A DNA stretch of 64,000 nt from CAYQLY01 sp964418605 (GCA_964418605.1 CAYQLY010000006.1:65018-129017); one strand, 5' to 3'; shown: positions 52,022 through 61,298, numbered from the stretch's first letter. Program-made: numbers and translations. The notes: generated by a model not told the origin, from the sequence alone.

Positions 52022-54238
52022 ATGGATTATAACTTTTTACTTTATCTCGTTCCCGCAGCTGGAATTATTGGTCTACTTTATACGCTTATCCGATTTAGAT
52101 GGGTGTCTAAGCAGGAACAAGGTACTGATCGAATGAAAGAAATCGCTCAGTATATTGCACAAGGTGCAATGGCTTTCTTGAAGGCAGAATATAAGATTTT
52201 GAGTTACTTTGTTATACTAGGCGCTTTGTTGTTGGGCTTTATGGGTATTAGCAATACAGACTCCCATTGGTCAATTGCCATCGCTTTTATTATAGGTGCT
52301 GTATTTTCAGCATTGGCAGGTTTTATTGGCATGCGTGTGGCTACGAAAGCAAATGTTCGTACAACACATGCAGCACGTACGAGTCTATCAAAGGCATTAA
52401 AAGTTTCTTTTACCGGAGGATCGGTTATGGGTCTTGGTGTTGCAGGATTAGCCGTTCTTGGTTTAGGTGGATTATTTATTATACTCACCTGTATTTTTGC
52501 ACCGCATGCTTTAGCGACTAGTCATGAAGTAGCTCAAGTGATTGAGATATTAACAGGATTTTCATTAGGTGCTGAATCGATAGCTTTATTTGCCCGTGTA
52601 GGAGGGGGTATTTATACTAAAGCGGCTGATGTAGGAGCTGATTTAGTAGGAAAAGTAGAAGCTGGAATTCCAGAGGATGATCCTCGTAATCCGGCTACTA
52701 TCGCAGATAATGTAGGTGATAATGTAGGAGATGTTGCTGGGATGGGTGCAGACTTATTTGGATCCTATGTTGCTACGGTGTTAGCTACAATGGTATTAGG
52801 TCAAGAAACAACTTCAGATGGAAGTTTTAATGGATATGCTCCTATACTACTTCCAATGCTAATTGCTTCAGCAGGTATTTTATTTTCAATAATTGGTACT
52901 TTTTTTGTTCGTATATCTGAACAGGCAGGCATTAATACACGCATAGTTCAAAAAGCACTTAACATGGGCAATTGGGGCTCTATTATTTTAACAGCAATTG
53001 CTTCTTTCTTTTTAACAAAATTTATTTTACCAGACACACCGATGTCTCTTCGCGGATTTAGTTTCACAAGTATGGATGTGTTTGGAGCGATTATGGTTGG
53101 ATTAGGTGTGGGTACATTGATGAGTATGATCACAGAATATTATACTGCTATGGGTAAACGACCTGTACTTACAATTATTCGTCAATCCGCCACAGGTCAT
53201 GCCACGAATGTTATTGGTGGTTTAGCTGTGGGCATGGAATCTACTCTTCTTCCAGTTCTTGTATTAGCTGGAGGTATATGGGGCTCATACGCCTTTGCTG
53301 GTTTATATGGTGTAGCTATTGCAGCAGCAGGGATGATGGCTACAACAGCGATGCAGCTTGCTATTGATGCATTTGGGCCAATTGCTGATAATGCAGGAGG
53401 AATTGCAGAAATGAGCGAATTACCTAAAGAAGTACGTGAAAAAACGGATGTTCTTGATGCTGTAGGAAATACAACAGCAGCTACGGGTAAGGGATTTGCT
53501 ATTGCATCGGCAGCGCTTACAGCACTGGCTTTGTTTGCCGCATTCGTAGGGGTAGCAGGCATTAAAGGTATTGATATTTATAAAGCGGATGTATTAGCTA
53601 GTTTATTTGTAGGGGGGATGATTCCATTTATATTTTCATCATTGGCTATACAAGCTGTTGGCAAAGCAGCAATGAGCATGGTGGAGGAGGTTCGTCGTCA
53701 ATTTAAGATGATTCCCGGAATTATGGAAGGAACAGGTAAACCCGAATATGATAAGTGTGTTGCAATTTCAACAGCAGCTTCCATTAAAAAAATGATGGCG
53801 CCTGGTGCTATTGCGCTTCTTTCCCCATTGGTTATTGGATTTATATTAGGCCCTGAAGCACTAGGTGGATTTTTAGCCGGAGCTACAGTAAGTGGTGTAT
53901 TGATGGGTATATTTCAAAATAATGCAGGTGGAGCTTGGGATAATGCTAAAAAATCATTTGAAAAAGGAGTTGAAATTAATGGTGAGACGTATTATAAAAA
54001 GTCAGAGCCACATAAAGCTTCTGTAACCGGTGATACAGTTGGTGATCCATTTAAAGACACATCCGGCCCATCAATGAATATATTAATTAAGTTGATGAGT
54101 ATTGTCTCATTGGTTATTGCGCCTACACTTGCACAACTGAATAATACAGACACTCATTCTGAGTTGAAAAAAGAAAAGAAGAATATAACAACTCGTCATA
54201 CGAGTGCTTATTCATTTAATTCTTATCTAAGAAAATAG
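52022..54238 (+). CDS. hppA: Membrane pyrophosphatase, K+-dependent type
   Basis: A 738-residue membrane-integral pyrophosphatase that couples PPi hydrolysis to H+ or Na+ pumping. About 16 membrane segments are present. The substrate site has DVGADLVGKVEAGIPEDDPR near 202-221 and DNVGDNVGDVAGMGADLF near 228-245. The sequence GNTTAATGKGFAIASAAL near residue 485 has Ala where K+-independent enzymes have Lys, so K+ dependence is expected. Whether it pumps H+ or Na+ is not decided by what I can read. The last about 35 residues (STYSF-type, Lys-rich tail after LAQLNNTD) extend past the usual end. Confidence 0.95.
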   Translation: MDYNFLLYLVPAAGIIGLLYTLIRFRWVSKQEQGTDRMKEIAQYIAQGAMAFLKAEYKILSYFVILGALLLGFMGISNTDSHWSIAIAFIIGAVFSALAGFIGMRVATKANVRTTHAARTSLSKALKVSFTGGSVMGLGVAGLAVLGLGGLFIILTCIFAPHALATSHEVAQVIEILTGFSLGAESIALFARVGGGIYTKAADVGADLVGKVEAGIPEDDPRNPATIADNVGDNVGDVAGMGADLFGSYVATVLATMVLGQETTSDGSFNGYAPILLPMLIASAGILFSIIGTFFVRISEQAGINTRIVQKALNMGNWGSIILTAIASFFLTKFILPDTPMSLRGFSFTSMDVFGAIMVGLGVGTLMSMITEYYTAMGKRPVLTIIRQSATGHATNVIGGLAVGMESTLLPVLVLAGGIWGSYAFAGLYGVAIAAAGMMATTAMQLAIDAFGPIADNAGGIAEMSELPKEVREKTDVLDAVGNTTAATGKGFAIASAALTALALFAAFVGVAGIKGIDIYKADVLASLFVGGMIPFIFSSLAIQAVGKAAMSMVEEVRRQFKMIPGIMEGTGKPEYDKCVAISTAASIKKMMAPGAIALLSPLVIGFILGPEALGGFLAGATVSGVLMGIFQNNAGGAWDNAKKSFEKGVEINGETYYKKSEPHKASVTGDTVGDPFKDTSGPSMNILIKLMSIVSLVIAPTLAQLNNTDTHSELKKEKKNITTRHTSAYSFNSYLRK

Positions 54239-54256
54239 CATATAGATTAAGATTTA

Positions 54257-54294
54257 TTATAGTTTCAATAGTATCAAACCTATTGAAACTATAA
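54257..54294. terminator. Hairpin between convergent hppA and ALDH7 genes
   Basis: An extended perfect stem, TTATAGTTTCAATAG / CTATTGAAACTATAA, around an eight-base loop. It lacks a strong T-run on either side, but its length and position between two convergent stops suggest transcription termination. Confidence 0.6.
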
Positions 54295-54313
54295 TAAAAA
54301 ATATAGAGTGAGT

Positions 54314-55882
54314 TTAGAAACCAAACTCAATGCCTTGTGCCAAAGGCATCTCCTTGCTGAAATTAATGGTGTTGGTTTGTCTTCTCATATACCATTTCCA
54401 GGCATCGGATCCGGATTCTCTGCCGCCGCCTGTTTCTTTTTCTCCTCCAAAAGCACCTCCTATTTCAGCCCCTGATGTACCAATATTTATATTAGCAATC
54501 CCACAATCAGATCCAGCGTGTGAGAGGAATAACTCTGTTTCGTGAAGGTCAGTTGAAAATAAAGACGATGAAAGACCTTGTTTAACTTGATTTTGGATTT
54601 TGATTGCTTCATGGATATCACCTTTATATTTAATTAAGTACAATATCGGCGCAAATGTTTCTTCCTGAACCATATCATAATGATTTTCAGCTTCTACAAT
54701 AGCTGGTGAAACATAATGCCCCCCTGAAGGATATTTTCCTTTAGTTAATATTTCTCCACCTGTTATTAATTTTCCACCTTGTTTCTGTACATTTTGTAAT
54801 GCTTTTTGAAATTGTTCCACAGCTTGTTTGTCAATTAATGGACCAATCAGTGTTTTAGGATGTAATGGGTCACCTATAGTCAGTTGAGGATAAATAGATG
54901 TTAATCGTTTTTTAATTTGATCATATACTTTTTCATGAACAATCAATCGACGTGTAGTTGTGCAACGCTGGCCACATGTTCCAACAGCACCAAAAACAGT
55001 AGCCCGAATAGCCATTTCTATATCTGCTGAGGGTGTGATGATAATCGCATTATTACCTCCTAACTCAAGCAATGCTTTTCCGAGTCGCGCACTCACAGCT
55101 TCGTTTACTTTTTTACCCATACGTGTAGATCCTGTAGCTGAAACGAGTGGAATGTTTGGATCATGAGCCATTAGTGACCCTATTTCAGGACCACCAATAA
55201 TTAAATTAAAAATACCTTCAGGTAGTTTGTTTTCTTTCAAAACAGCTGACACTAAATGTTGACAAGCAATAGCTGTAAGGGGTGTTTTCTCAGATGGTTT
55301 CCAAATACATACATCTCCGCACACAGCAGCAAGCATAGCATTCCAAGACCATACAGCAACAGGGAAATTAAATGCAGAAATAATACCGACAATTCCCAAT
55401 GGGTGGTATTGTTCATACATGCGATGTCCTGCACGTTCCGAATGCATGGTTAACCCATGCAGCTGTCTTGAAAGCCCAACAGCAAAATCGCAGATATCGA
55501 TCATTTCTTGAACCTCACCTAAACCTTCTTGGTAAATTTTTCCCATTTCATAACTTACCAACATGCCTAATTCTTTTTTATATTCTCTTAACTTTTGACC
55601 GATTTGACGTACAATCTCGCCTCGTTTAGGTGCGGGCCATTGTTTCCATATTTCAAACGCTTCTTTTGCAGTTTTAACAACTTGTTGGTAATCGTCTTTT
55701 GTCGCAAAGCATACTGTAGCTATCGCTTTTCCATGAATGGGAGAATGAATTGTTTTTTTATCACGCTTTGTGTTTCCACCCCATTTTTGGCCGGTAGAAA
55801 ATGAAGCATTTTCACTTTTTATATTTAATTTTTTAAGTATAGCAGAAATTGGAATTGTCTGATTTGTAATTTTAGCAGCCAT
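54314..55882 (-). CDS. Aldehyde dehydrogenase, ALDH7 / aminoadipic semialdehyde type
   Basis: A 522-residue antiquitin-like enzyme. AFNFPVAVWSWNAMLA near 165-180, KPSEKTP near 190, SATGSTRMGKKVN near 243 and ELGGNNAIII with the general-base Glu near 270 are in order. FGAVGTCGQRCTTTRRLIVH near 295-314 holds the catalytic Cys. The C-terminal GAEIGGAFGGEKETGGGRES is typical of this group. It probably oxidises 2-aminoadipate semialdehyde (piperideine-6-carboxylate) in lysine breakdown. No other lysine-catabolism gene is adjacent. Confidence 0.9.
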   Translation of the reverse strand: MAAKITNQTIPISAILKKLNIKSENASFSTGQKWGGNTKRDKKTIHSPIHGKAIATVCFATKDDYQQVVKTAKEAFEIWKQWPAPKRGEIVRQIGQKLREYKKELGMLVSYEMGKIYQEGLGEVQEMIDICDFAVGLSRQLHGLTMHSERAGHRMYEQYHPLGIVGIISAFNFPVAVWSWNAMLAAVCGDVCIWKPSEKTPLTAIACQHLVSAVLKENKLPEGIFNLIIGGPEIGSLMAHDPNIPLVSATGSTRMGKKVNEAVSARLGKALLELGGNNAIIITPSADIEMAIRATVFGAVGTCGQRCTTTRRLIVHEKVYDQIKKRLTSIYPQLTIGDPLHPKTLIGPLIDKQAVEQFQKALQNVQKQGGKLITGGEILTKGKYPSGGHYVSPAIVEAENHYDMVQEETFAPILYLIKYKGDIHEAIKIQNQVKQGLSSSLFSTDLHETELFLSHAGSDCGIANINIGTSGAEIGGAFGGEKETGGGRESGSDAWKWYMRRQTNTINFSKEMPLAQGIEFGF

Positions 55883-55931
55883 ATGTTGATAGTATTAAGT
55901 TAAGTCGAAATTTACATAAAAAATAATAGTC

Positions 55932-57017
55932 TTAGTCATCCCATGTGTATATGCCTTTTATTGGATAATGATCTGAAAAAGAAACATCCCGTAATGTTTC
56001 AAATGATAGAATACGTAATCGTGGATCAAAAAACTGATTATCAATGCGGAGAAATTTAATTTTACCATTGTATGTAAACCCAAAGCCATTGCCAGCTTCT
56101 TCGAATGCATTGTATAATTGTTTTTTAATTTGGCTGTACGTATAGCTGTACGGAAGATCATTGATATCACCACAAAGTATAACGGGATAGCGGCTTTCGA
56201 GAATATATTTTTCAACTTCTTTCAATTGTTCAGCTCTTTTCTTAAATCCTTTTTTTAGTCTTTTAAATAGGCCGGTTACATGTCGCTTTGTTGTTTCAAC
56301 GGCCTCATAAGTGAATAGACCTTCTTCATCCATATGAATAGATTCAAAATGGACATTGATGATTCGAAGTGTATCGCCACGATTAATGAGCACATCCGTA
56401 TAAAGAGCTTTATTCTTGCTTGCCTCAAATGGAATACTTCCATAGTGTACAATAGGAAATTTACTAAATGTAGCTATTCCAAATACAGCGCCGACTTCGT
56501 TTCGAAAAACTTTTGTAAAATAATACTTGTATTTTCCTTTTTGTGAAATTTTTTCTAATGTATTATAAACAACAGAAGTATCTTGATTATAAAACTCTTG
56601 AAAACATTTGATATCAGAATCATCCTTGTTAATCCAACCTAATAGGTGTTTTGGTTTTTCCGGATCTTCTTTGTGGAGATGCTGGTATACATTAAATACT
56701 CGAACATTATAGCTTAATACAGAAATTTTTTTCCCTGTATCAACAAAATCAGTAGTTGAATGAAAAGCAATTGTTCGGAGCACAAACTTACTACTGAGTA
56801 AAACAATAAGTAAATGCGGAATGAACCTTACCCATTTTGCAGTAAAAAATGTATATGCCAAAAGAATCCCGTTGATGAGTATAATAAAAGGAATTCCATA
56901 ACTTAAAAAACCTGCCGGCCAATAGATGCCGGGTGAAAACCGATCAGCTATAAGAACGGGTCCTGCTAACAAAATGATTATCCAACTTAGTAGTCGCATA
57001 GAAAAACGAAAATACAC
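55932..57017 (-). CDS. Membrane-anchored endonuclease/exonuclease/phosphatase family protein
   Basis: A 361-residue protein with three N-terminal membrane segments (LLSWIIILLAGPVLIA, FLSYGIPFIILINGILLAY and WVRFIPHLLIVLLSS) followed by a DNase I-like domain. ISVLSYNVRVFN near 97-108, IKCFQEFYNQ near 135, IINVHFESIHMD near 216, VILCGDINDLPYSYTY near 275-290 and SFSDHYPIKGIY near the end hold the metal and catalytic Asn, Glu, Asp and His residues. The substrate might be a phosphodiester or a lipid or sugar phosphate. The domain probably faces the periplasm, given the membrane arrangement. Confidence 0.85.
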   Translation of the reverse strand: MYFRFSMRLLSWIIILLAGPVLIADRFSPGIYWPAGFLSYGIPFIILINGILLAYTFFTAKWVRFIPHLLIVLLSSKFVLRTIAFHSTTDFVDTGKKISVLSYNVRVFNVYQHLHKEDPEKPKHLLGWINKDDSDIKCFQEFYNQDTSVVYNTLEKISQKGKYKYYFTKVFRNEVGAVFGIATFSKFPIVHYGSIPFEASKNKALYTDVLINRGDTLRIINVHFESIHMDEEGLFTYEAVETTKRHVTGLFKRLKKGFKKRAEQLKEVEKYILESRYPVILCGDINDLPYSYTYSQIKKQLYNAFEEAGNGFGFTYNGKIKFLRIDNQFFDPRLRILSFETLRDVSFSDHYPIKGIYTWDD

Positions 57018-57044
57018 TATTCATAAAACATTTACATCATTAGA

Positions 57045-57075
57045 TTGTACATGCAACTAATCTGCTGTATATTTG
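57045..57075 (+). promoter_or_regulatory. Bacteroidota-type promoter for peroxiredoxin
   Basis: TTG at 57045-57047 and TATATTTG at 57068-57075 are 20 bases apart, a good match to the phylum consensus. Transcription would start near 57082, leaving about 18 bases before the ATG at 57100, which also argues against the ATG at 57073 that lies inside the promoter. Confidence 0.65.
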
Positions 57076-57099
57076 TTTATATTAAAAAAGTACAAAACT

Positions 57100-57732
57100 A
57101 TGTCATTAGTTACTAAAAAAGCCCCTATTTTCAAAGCCGGAGCGGTTATTAATGGGGAAGAAATCGTTACTGATTTTTCACTGGAACAATATATTGGTAA
57201 AAAAGAAGTTATCTTCTTCTTTTATCCAAAGGATTTTACGTTTGTATGTCCAACTGAAATTTTAGCTTTTCAAGAAAAGTTAAAAGAATTTGAAAAACGA
57301 AATGTGGCTATTGTAGGATGTTCTACAGATACAGAAGAAACACATTTAGCTTGGTTAAATACACCTAAAAATCAAGGTGGTATCAAAGGCGTAACCTATC
57401 CATTAATAGCTGATGTATCTAAAACTATTTCAGATAGTTTTGGCGTACTCGCAGGCGAATACAGTTATAATGAACATGCTCAACTGACATTCGAAGGTGT
57501 ACCTATAGCACTACGAGGAACATTTCTTATTGATAAACAAGGAATTGTACGTCATGAGACGATCAACTTTTTCCCATTAGGGCGAAACATCGATGAGTTT
57601 ATACGAACCGTAGATGCATGGCAACATGTCGAAAAATATGGCGAAGTATGTCCGGCTAATTGGGAAGATGGTGAAAAAGCAATGAAAGCTACTCGCGATA
57701 GTGTGATTGATTATTTATCAAACGAGAAATAA
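57100..57732 (+). CDS. Typical 2-Cys peroxiredoxin (AhpC/TSA family)
   Basis: The start at 57100 is supported by a promoter whose -7 box covers the alternative ATG at 57073. The 210-residue enzyme reduces peroxides. Peroxidatic Cys50 lies in FTFVCPTEI, and resolving Cys184 in GEVCPANWEDGEK, which is the typical AhpC/Prx1 two-Cys arrangement. Length is normal. The reductant (AhpF or thioredoxin) is not encoded nearby. A terminator follows. Confidence 0.95.
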   Translation: MSLVTKKAPIFKAGAVINGEEIVTDFSLEQYIGKKEVIFFFYPKDFTFVCPTEILAFQEKLKEFEKRNVAIVGCSTDTEETHLAWLNTPKNQGGIKGVTYPLIADVSKTISDSFGVLAGEYSYNEHAQLTFEGVPIALRGTFLIDKQGIVRHETINFFPLGRNIDEFIRTVDAWQHVEKYGEVCPANWEDGEKAMKATRDSVIDYLSNEK

Positions 57733-57750
57733 GCTATAAATAAGATTTAA

Positions 57751-57780
57751 AAAAGCCATCTTAAATCGATGGCTTTTTTT
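57751..57780. terminator. Intrinsic terminator
   Basis: Arms AAAGCCATC / GATGGCTTT around TTAAATC, followed by a T-run on the + strand and preceded by an A-run. It can end the peroxiredoxin transcript and the convergent ferredoxin-like gene. Confidence 0.88.
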
Positions 57781-57787
57781 ATTTGAA

Positions 57788-58015
57788 TTACGTTTTATTT
57801 TTATAATAACTCAACGCGCCTGACGGACATTTATTTACAGTATTGATTATTTTTTCAGTAGAAGATTTTTCCATCTGTATCCAAGGTTGCTCTTTGGGAT
57901 GAAATACATCGGGATTATTTTTTACACAATTGCCTGAATGAATACATTTTCCCGATTGCCATACAATCGTTATTTCTCCATTGGTATATTCTTTCGTAAT
58001 ATTCTTTTTATCCAT
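57788..58015 (-). CDS. Divergent mono-cluster 4Fe-4S protein (Fer4_19 type)
   Basis: A 75-residue protein with three visible cysteines, GKCIHSGNCVKNNPDVF near residues 22-38 and NKCPSGALSYYKNK near 61-74. This is the divergent single-cluster ferredoxin domain often seen as a small stand-alone protein with the Cys-Pro-Ser-Gly-Ala-Leu end. It is probably an electron carrier or cluster-binding accessory, and no redox partner is adjacent. It is convergent with the peroxiredoxin. Confidence 0.82.
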   Translation of the reverse strand: MDKKNITKEYTNGEITIVWQSGKCIHSGNCVKNNPDVFHPKEQPWIQMEKSSTEKIINTVNKCPSGALSYYKNKT

Positions 58016-58150
58016 ATCCTAAAGTTATAAAACATCTTTTAATTTTTCACCGACCAAATCCTGGGATATACCGAAAATATTCTCTTGATCGCCTTATTTT
58101 ACTAGCAAGAATTGTTGAGTTGCGATAGATTTACTTAAAAATTTAACAAT

Positions 58151-58924
58151 ATGGAAGCAGAAGAAAAAAAATATGATGGACTTGAGGAAAGAATGAAATA
58201 CCGACACCATCACAGTCGATTGGGAAGAATCATGGGTGGATTTATAATTGTAGGTGTTGGATTGGTATTCTTATTCAAGCAACTAGGTTATTATATTCCG
58301 GAATGGGTATTTACCTGGGAAATGTTATTGATTACATTAGGATTTTATATTGGTGCTAAACATTTATTCCGTCACAGAGCTTGGTTAATCATGGTATTAA
58401 TTGGTTCAATTTTTATTATTGATGATATTATACCTGGTGCAGTTATTTCGGATTACTTATGGCCTATCTTAATTATCTGTGTAGGATTATTTGTGATTCT
58501 TATTCCTCGAAGAAGATTTGGGCCGCATTGTAAACGAAAAAAAAAATGGGAAAAGCATTATGAACATTTTGAACAGTCTACGTTAACAGAGGATCGCCTT
58601 GATTCAGTATCTGTATTTGGAGGTGTAAAAAAAAATATTATTTCAAAAGATTTTAAAGGAGGAGGAATCGTATGTGTTTTCGGTGGTGCTGAAATTAATT
58701 TAAGTCAATCAGATATCAATGGAAAGATAGAGCTAGAAATTACTCAAGTTTTTGGAGGAACAAAATTGATTATTCCTGCTCATTGGCAAGTTCAATCTGA
58801 CATAGCTGTCGTATTCTCAGGTATTGATGATAAAAGATCTATGGAAAAAGATACCGATCCCAATAAAATTTTAGTACTTAAAGGTACCTCGGTATTTGCG
58901 GGCATTGAAATTAAAAGTTATTAA
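58151..58924 (+). CDS. LiaF-like membrane protein (DUF5668 plus LiaF C-terminal domain)
   Basis: A 257-residue protein with four membrane segments (MGGFIIVGVGLVFLFKQLGY, WEMLLITLGFYIGA, LIMVLIGSIFIIDDI and LWPILIICVGLFVILI) and a C-terminal beta-stacked domain with repeated FGG turns (SVSVFGGVKKNII, VCVFGGAEINLSQ and TQVFGGTKLIIP). This combination is that of LiaF-type cell-envelope sensors. In firmicutes LiaF inhibits the LiaRS system. Here it precedes DUF4288, LytS and LytTR genes in one run, so it may modulate that two-component system. Confidence 0.82.
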   Translation: MEAEEKKYDGLEERMKYRHHHSRLGRIMGGFIIVGVGLVFLFKQLGYYIPEWVFTWEMLLITLGFYIGAKHLFRHRAWLIMVLIGSIFIIDDIIPGAVISDYLWPILIICVGLFVILIPRRRFGPHCKRKKKWEKHYEHFEQSTLTEDRLDSVSVFGGVKKNIISKDFKGGGIVCVFGGAEINLSQSDINGKIELEITQVFGGTKLIIPAHWQVQSDIAVVFSGIDDKRSMEKDTDPNKILVLKGTSVFAGIEIKSY

Positions 58925-58936
58925 AATTACATTCTT

Positions 58937-59293
58937 ATGAACTGGTACGTTGTTAAAATTGTTTTCAGGATTATTTGCGATACAGGTGATCATACACCTC
59001 AATTTGATGAACAATTGTGTTTGTTTTTTGCAGAGACAGAATTAGAAGCATTTCAAAAAGCAAGAATAACAGGAATAGATCGAGAAAATTCATTTCAAAA
59101 TGATAAACAACAAAATGTGAAATGGGAGTTTGTTGATGTGGGAGAATTGATCAATATAAAAAACATAAAAGATGGGATAGAGGTTTATTCACAGATTAAT
59201 GAATATGATAATGCAATGCGATATATTAGTATGATTAAAGAAAAAGCGCATGCGATTGAAATAAGAGCCAAGTCAACAGTTTTGTCCACGTAA
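58937..59293 (+). CDS. DUF4288-like small protein
   Basis: A 118-residue soluble protein opening MNWYVVKIVFRIICD and continuing EQLCLFFAETELEAFQKARI, similar to DUF4288 proteins, which are short and uncharacterised. KWEFVDVGELINI near 71-83 is the best family element. It begins 12 bp after the LiaF-like gene and ends 29 bp before the LytS gene, so it is part of that operon. The function is unknown. Confidence 0.72.
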   Translation: MNWYVVKIVFRIICDTGDHTPQFDEQLCLFFAETELEAFQKARITGIDRENSFQNDKQQNVKWEFVDVGELINIKNIKDGIEVYSQINEYDNAMRYISMIKEKAHAIEIRAKSTVLST

Positions 59294-59322
59294 TTTATAC
59301 TATTTTTCTTCTGTTAACAGAG

Positions 59323-60348
59323 TTGTTTTCATATAAAAAATTACTTATTCTTCATGCGATCGGGTGGGTCGCATGGGGATTTTTACATACGTTTATTATT
59401 CACTATGCTGGATTTGACTGGAAACAATCAGCAATTGAAAGTGTAATAAGCAGTGTATTATTAGCGGCTGCTTGCTTTGCTATGATCAACGTATTGCGCT
59501 ATTATCAACCTGGAAAAACCAATTCGTCTTATCTTTTATTATGGAGTTTGGCTTTGACAGGAATATGGCTATGGGGAGTAAATCAAATTCTTTCAAAAAT
59601 TTATTTAGAGGATTCGTATTATCTGCATATGTTGTCTCGATCTTTACCAATACGTTTTTGTATTTGTTTTTTAATTATTGGATGTATGGTGTTGATCAGT
59701 TGGATACGAAACAACATAAAAATCCAAGAAGCTGAAAAAATTAAAAAAGAAGAAATTCAGCGAATAGCCAAAGAAACAGAACTATTAAGCCTTCGTCAAC
59801 AATTACAACCTCACTTTCTTTTCAATAGCCTTAACTCAATAAGCGCGCTAGTTCATTCAAGTCCGGAACAAGCAAGGTCTATGATTCAACAACTCTCCGA
59901 TTTTTTAAGAGGAACTTTAAAAAAAAATAATCAACAACAAATAGCCTTGGAAGAAGAACTTCAACATGTGAAGCTATATCTTGATATTGAAAAAGTACGT
60001 TTTGGCCATCGTCTTCATATCGCATTAGAATGCGAAGAAGAAAGTTTGAAAATGACATTACCCCAGCTTTTGCTTCAACCCATTATAGAAAATGCAATTA
60101 AGTTTGGATTGTACGATACAACAGAAACGGTTACAATCCATATTAAAACAAAAAATGAAAACCATAAATTAGTAGTTTCTATACAAAACCCCTTTGATCC
60201 AACAGGTGCACCACTCAAAGGAACAGGATTTGGACTTGATTCCATCAAACGAAGATTGTATTTATTGTATGGTCGAAATGATCTAGTAGAAATACAAATA
60301 GAAGGAAACACATTTACAACGCTTGTAAAAATCCCACAACAGGTATGA
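59323..60348 (+). CDS. LytS-family sensor histidine kinase
   Basis: The start is a TTG at 59323 since no in-frame ATG lies upstream of the first membrane segment. The 341-residue product has four N-terminal membrane segments, a short coiled coil (EAEKIKKEEIQRIAKETELL near 137-156) and a His_kinase domain. LRQQLQPHFLFNSLN has the phospho-acceptor His164. LLQPIIENAIKFGLYD is the N-box, and GTGFGLDSIKRRLYLLYG is the G-box. There is no large sensor domain, which leaves the membrane part or a partner such as the LiaF-like protein to sense. It overlaps the LytTR gene by four bases. Confidence 0.92.
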   Translation: MFSYKKLLILHAIGWVAWGFLHTFIIHYAGFDWKQSAIESVISSVLLAAACFAMINVLRYYQPGKTNSSYLLLWSLALTGIWLWGVNQILSKIYLEDSYYLHMLSRSLPIRFCICFLIIGCMVLISWIRNNIKIQEAEKIKKEEIQRIAKETELLSLRQQLQPHFLFNSLNSISALVHSSPEQARSMIQQLSDFLRGTLKKNNQQQIALEEELQHVKLYLDIEKVRFGHRLHIALECEEESLKMTLPQLLLQPIIENAIKFGLYDTTETVTIHIKTKNENHKLVVSIQNPFDPTGAPLKGTGFGLDSIKRRLYLLYGRNDLVEIQIEGNTFTTLVKIPQQV

Positions 60349-61088
60349 TTAAAACAATTCTTATAGATGATGAGCCATTGGCTCGATCGATTATAAAAGA
60401 CTATTTAAAAGCATATCCACAAATAGCCATCGTAGACGAATGCAACGATGGATTCGAAGGCATCAAAGCGATTGCAGAATATCAACCTGATCTTATTTTT
60501 CTTGATGTACAAATGCCAAAGATCAATGGATTTGAAATGCTGGAATTAATAGAACATCCTCCATTTGTTATTTTCTCTACTGCTTTTGATGAATATGCCG
60601 TGAAAGCATTTGAATGCTATGCGATTGATTATTTATTAAAACCCTTTAGTAAAGAACGTTTTGATAGAGCTATTCAAAAATACATGGATCAACATAAAAG
60701 TAGTGCTCCAGGCTCTAATCTAAAAACAATGTTGGAGAAAATAGATTTACAACATAGTCAAAATCAGCGTGTAGTAGTAAAAACAGGGAACAAGATTCGA
60801 ATTATTCCCATGCAAGATATTTATTACTTAGAAGCAGATGATGACTATGTAAAAATACATACACAAGAAGGTTCTTTTTTGAAAGGAAAAACAATGAATT
60901 ATTTTGAAAGTATATTAGATCCTCAACAGTTTGTGCGAGTTCATCGTTCCTACATTGTACAAGTAGCTCAAATTACACGTATAGAGCCTTATGAAAAAGA
61001 GAACCATATCGCATTGCTTAAATCAGGAATAAAAATACCGATCAGCAAAACAGGGTATCTTAAATTAAGATCAGTTCTTGAGTTATAA
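60345..61088 (+). CDS. LytTR-family response regulator
   Basis: A 247-residue regulator. The receiver domain has Asp8 and Asp9, phospho-acceptor Asp54 in FLDVQMP, Thr in STAFDEYAVKAF and Lys in LLKPFSKERF. The C-terminal LytTR DNA-binding domain starts VVVKTGNKIRIIPMQDIYYL, with VHRSYIVQVAQITRIEPY near 205-222. It is the partner of the LytS kinase with which it overlaps (ATGA). It probably regulates its own operon and envelope functions. Confidence 0.95.
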   Translation: MIKTILIDDEPLARSIIKDYLKAYPQIAIVDECNDGFEGIKAIAEYQPDLIFLDVQMPKINGFEMLELIEHPPFVIFSTAFDEYAVKAFECYAIDYLLKPFSKERFDRAIQKYMDQHKSSAPGSNLKTMLEKIDLQHSQNQRVVVKTGNKIRIIPMQDIYYLEADDDYVKIHTQEGSFLKGKTMNYFESILDPQQFVRVHRSYIVQVAQITRIEPYEKENHIALLKSGIKIPISKTGYLKLRSVLEL

Positions 61089-61089
61089 T

Positions 61090-61290
61090 TTATATAATAT
61101 TTCCATTTTCATCGACCACATCATAAAATTTATGTTCAGCTTTTCTAATGGTATCGCCTATTTTAGCATGTTTAGGAATACTAATGCCTAAAAGTTTTAC
61201 TTCTTCGTTTTTTTCGACATCTATAACTGTTACATCGTAACCCCAAGATGCATTTTTTTCAATTGTTATTATTTTATATGATCGCCGCAT
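61090..61290 (-). CDS. Conserved-looking small protein, 66 residues
   Basis: A 66-residue soluble, charged protein (RRSYKIITIEKNASWGYDVT and then SIPKHAKIGDTIRKAEHKFY) with two beta-hairpin-like halves. It sits eight bases downstream of the LuxE-like gene on the same strand, consistent with an operon, and its stop is one base from the convergent LytTR stop. I do not recognise its family. Confidence 0.55.
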   Translation of the reverse strand: MRRSYKIITIEKNASWGYDVTVIDVEKNEEVKLLGISIPKHAKIGDTIRKAEHKFYDVVDENGNII

Positions 61291-61298
61291 AATTTATT

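Noticed and set aside
53197..53562. 121-codon minus frame inside hppA
   Set aside because: Ala/Pro-rich shadow of the pyrophosphatase coding strand.
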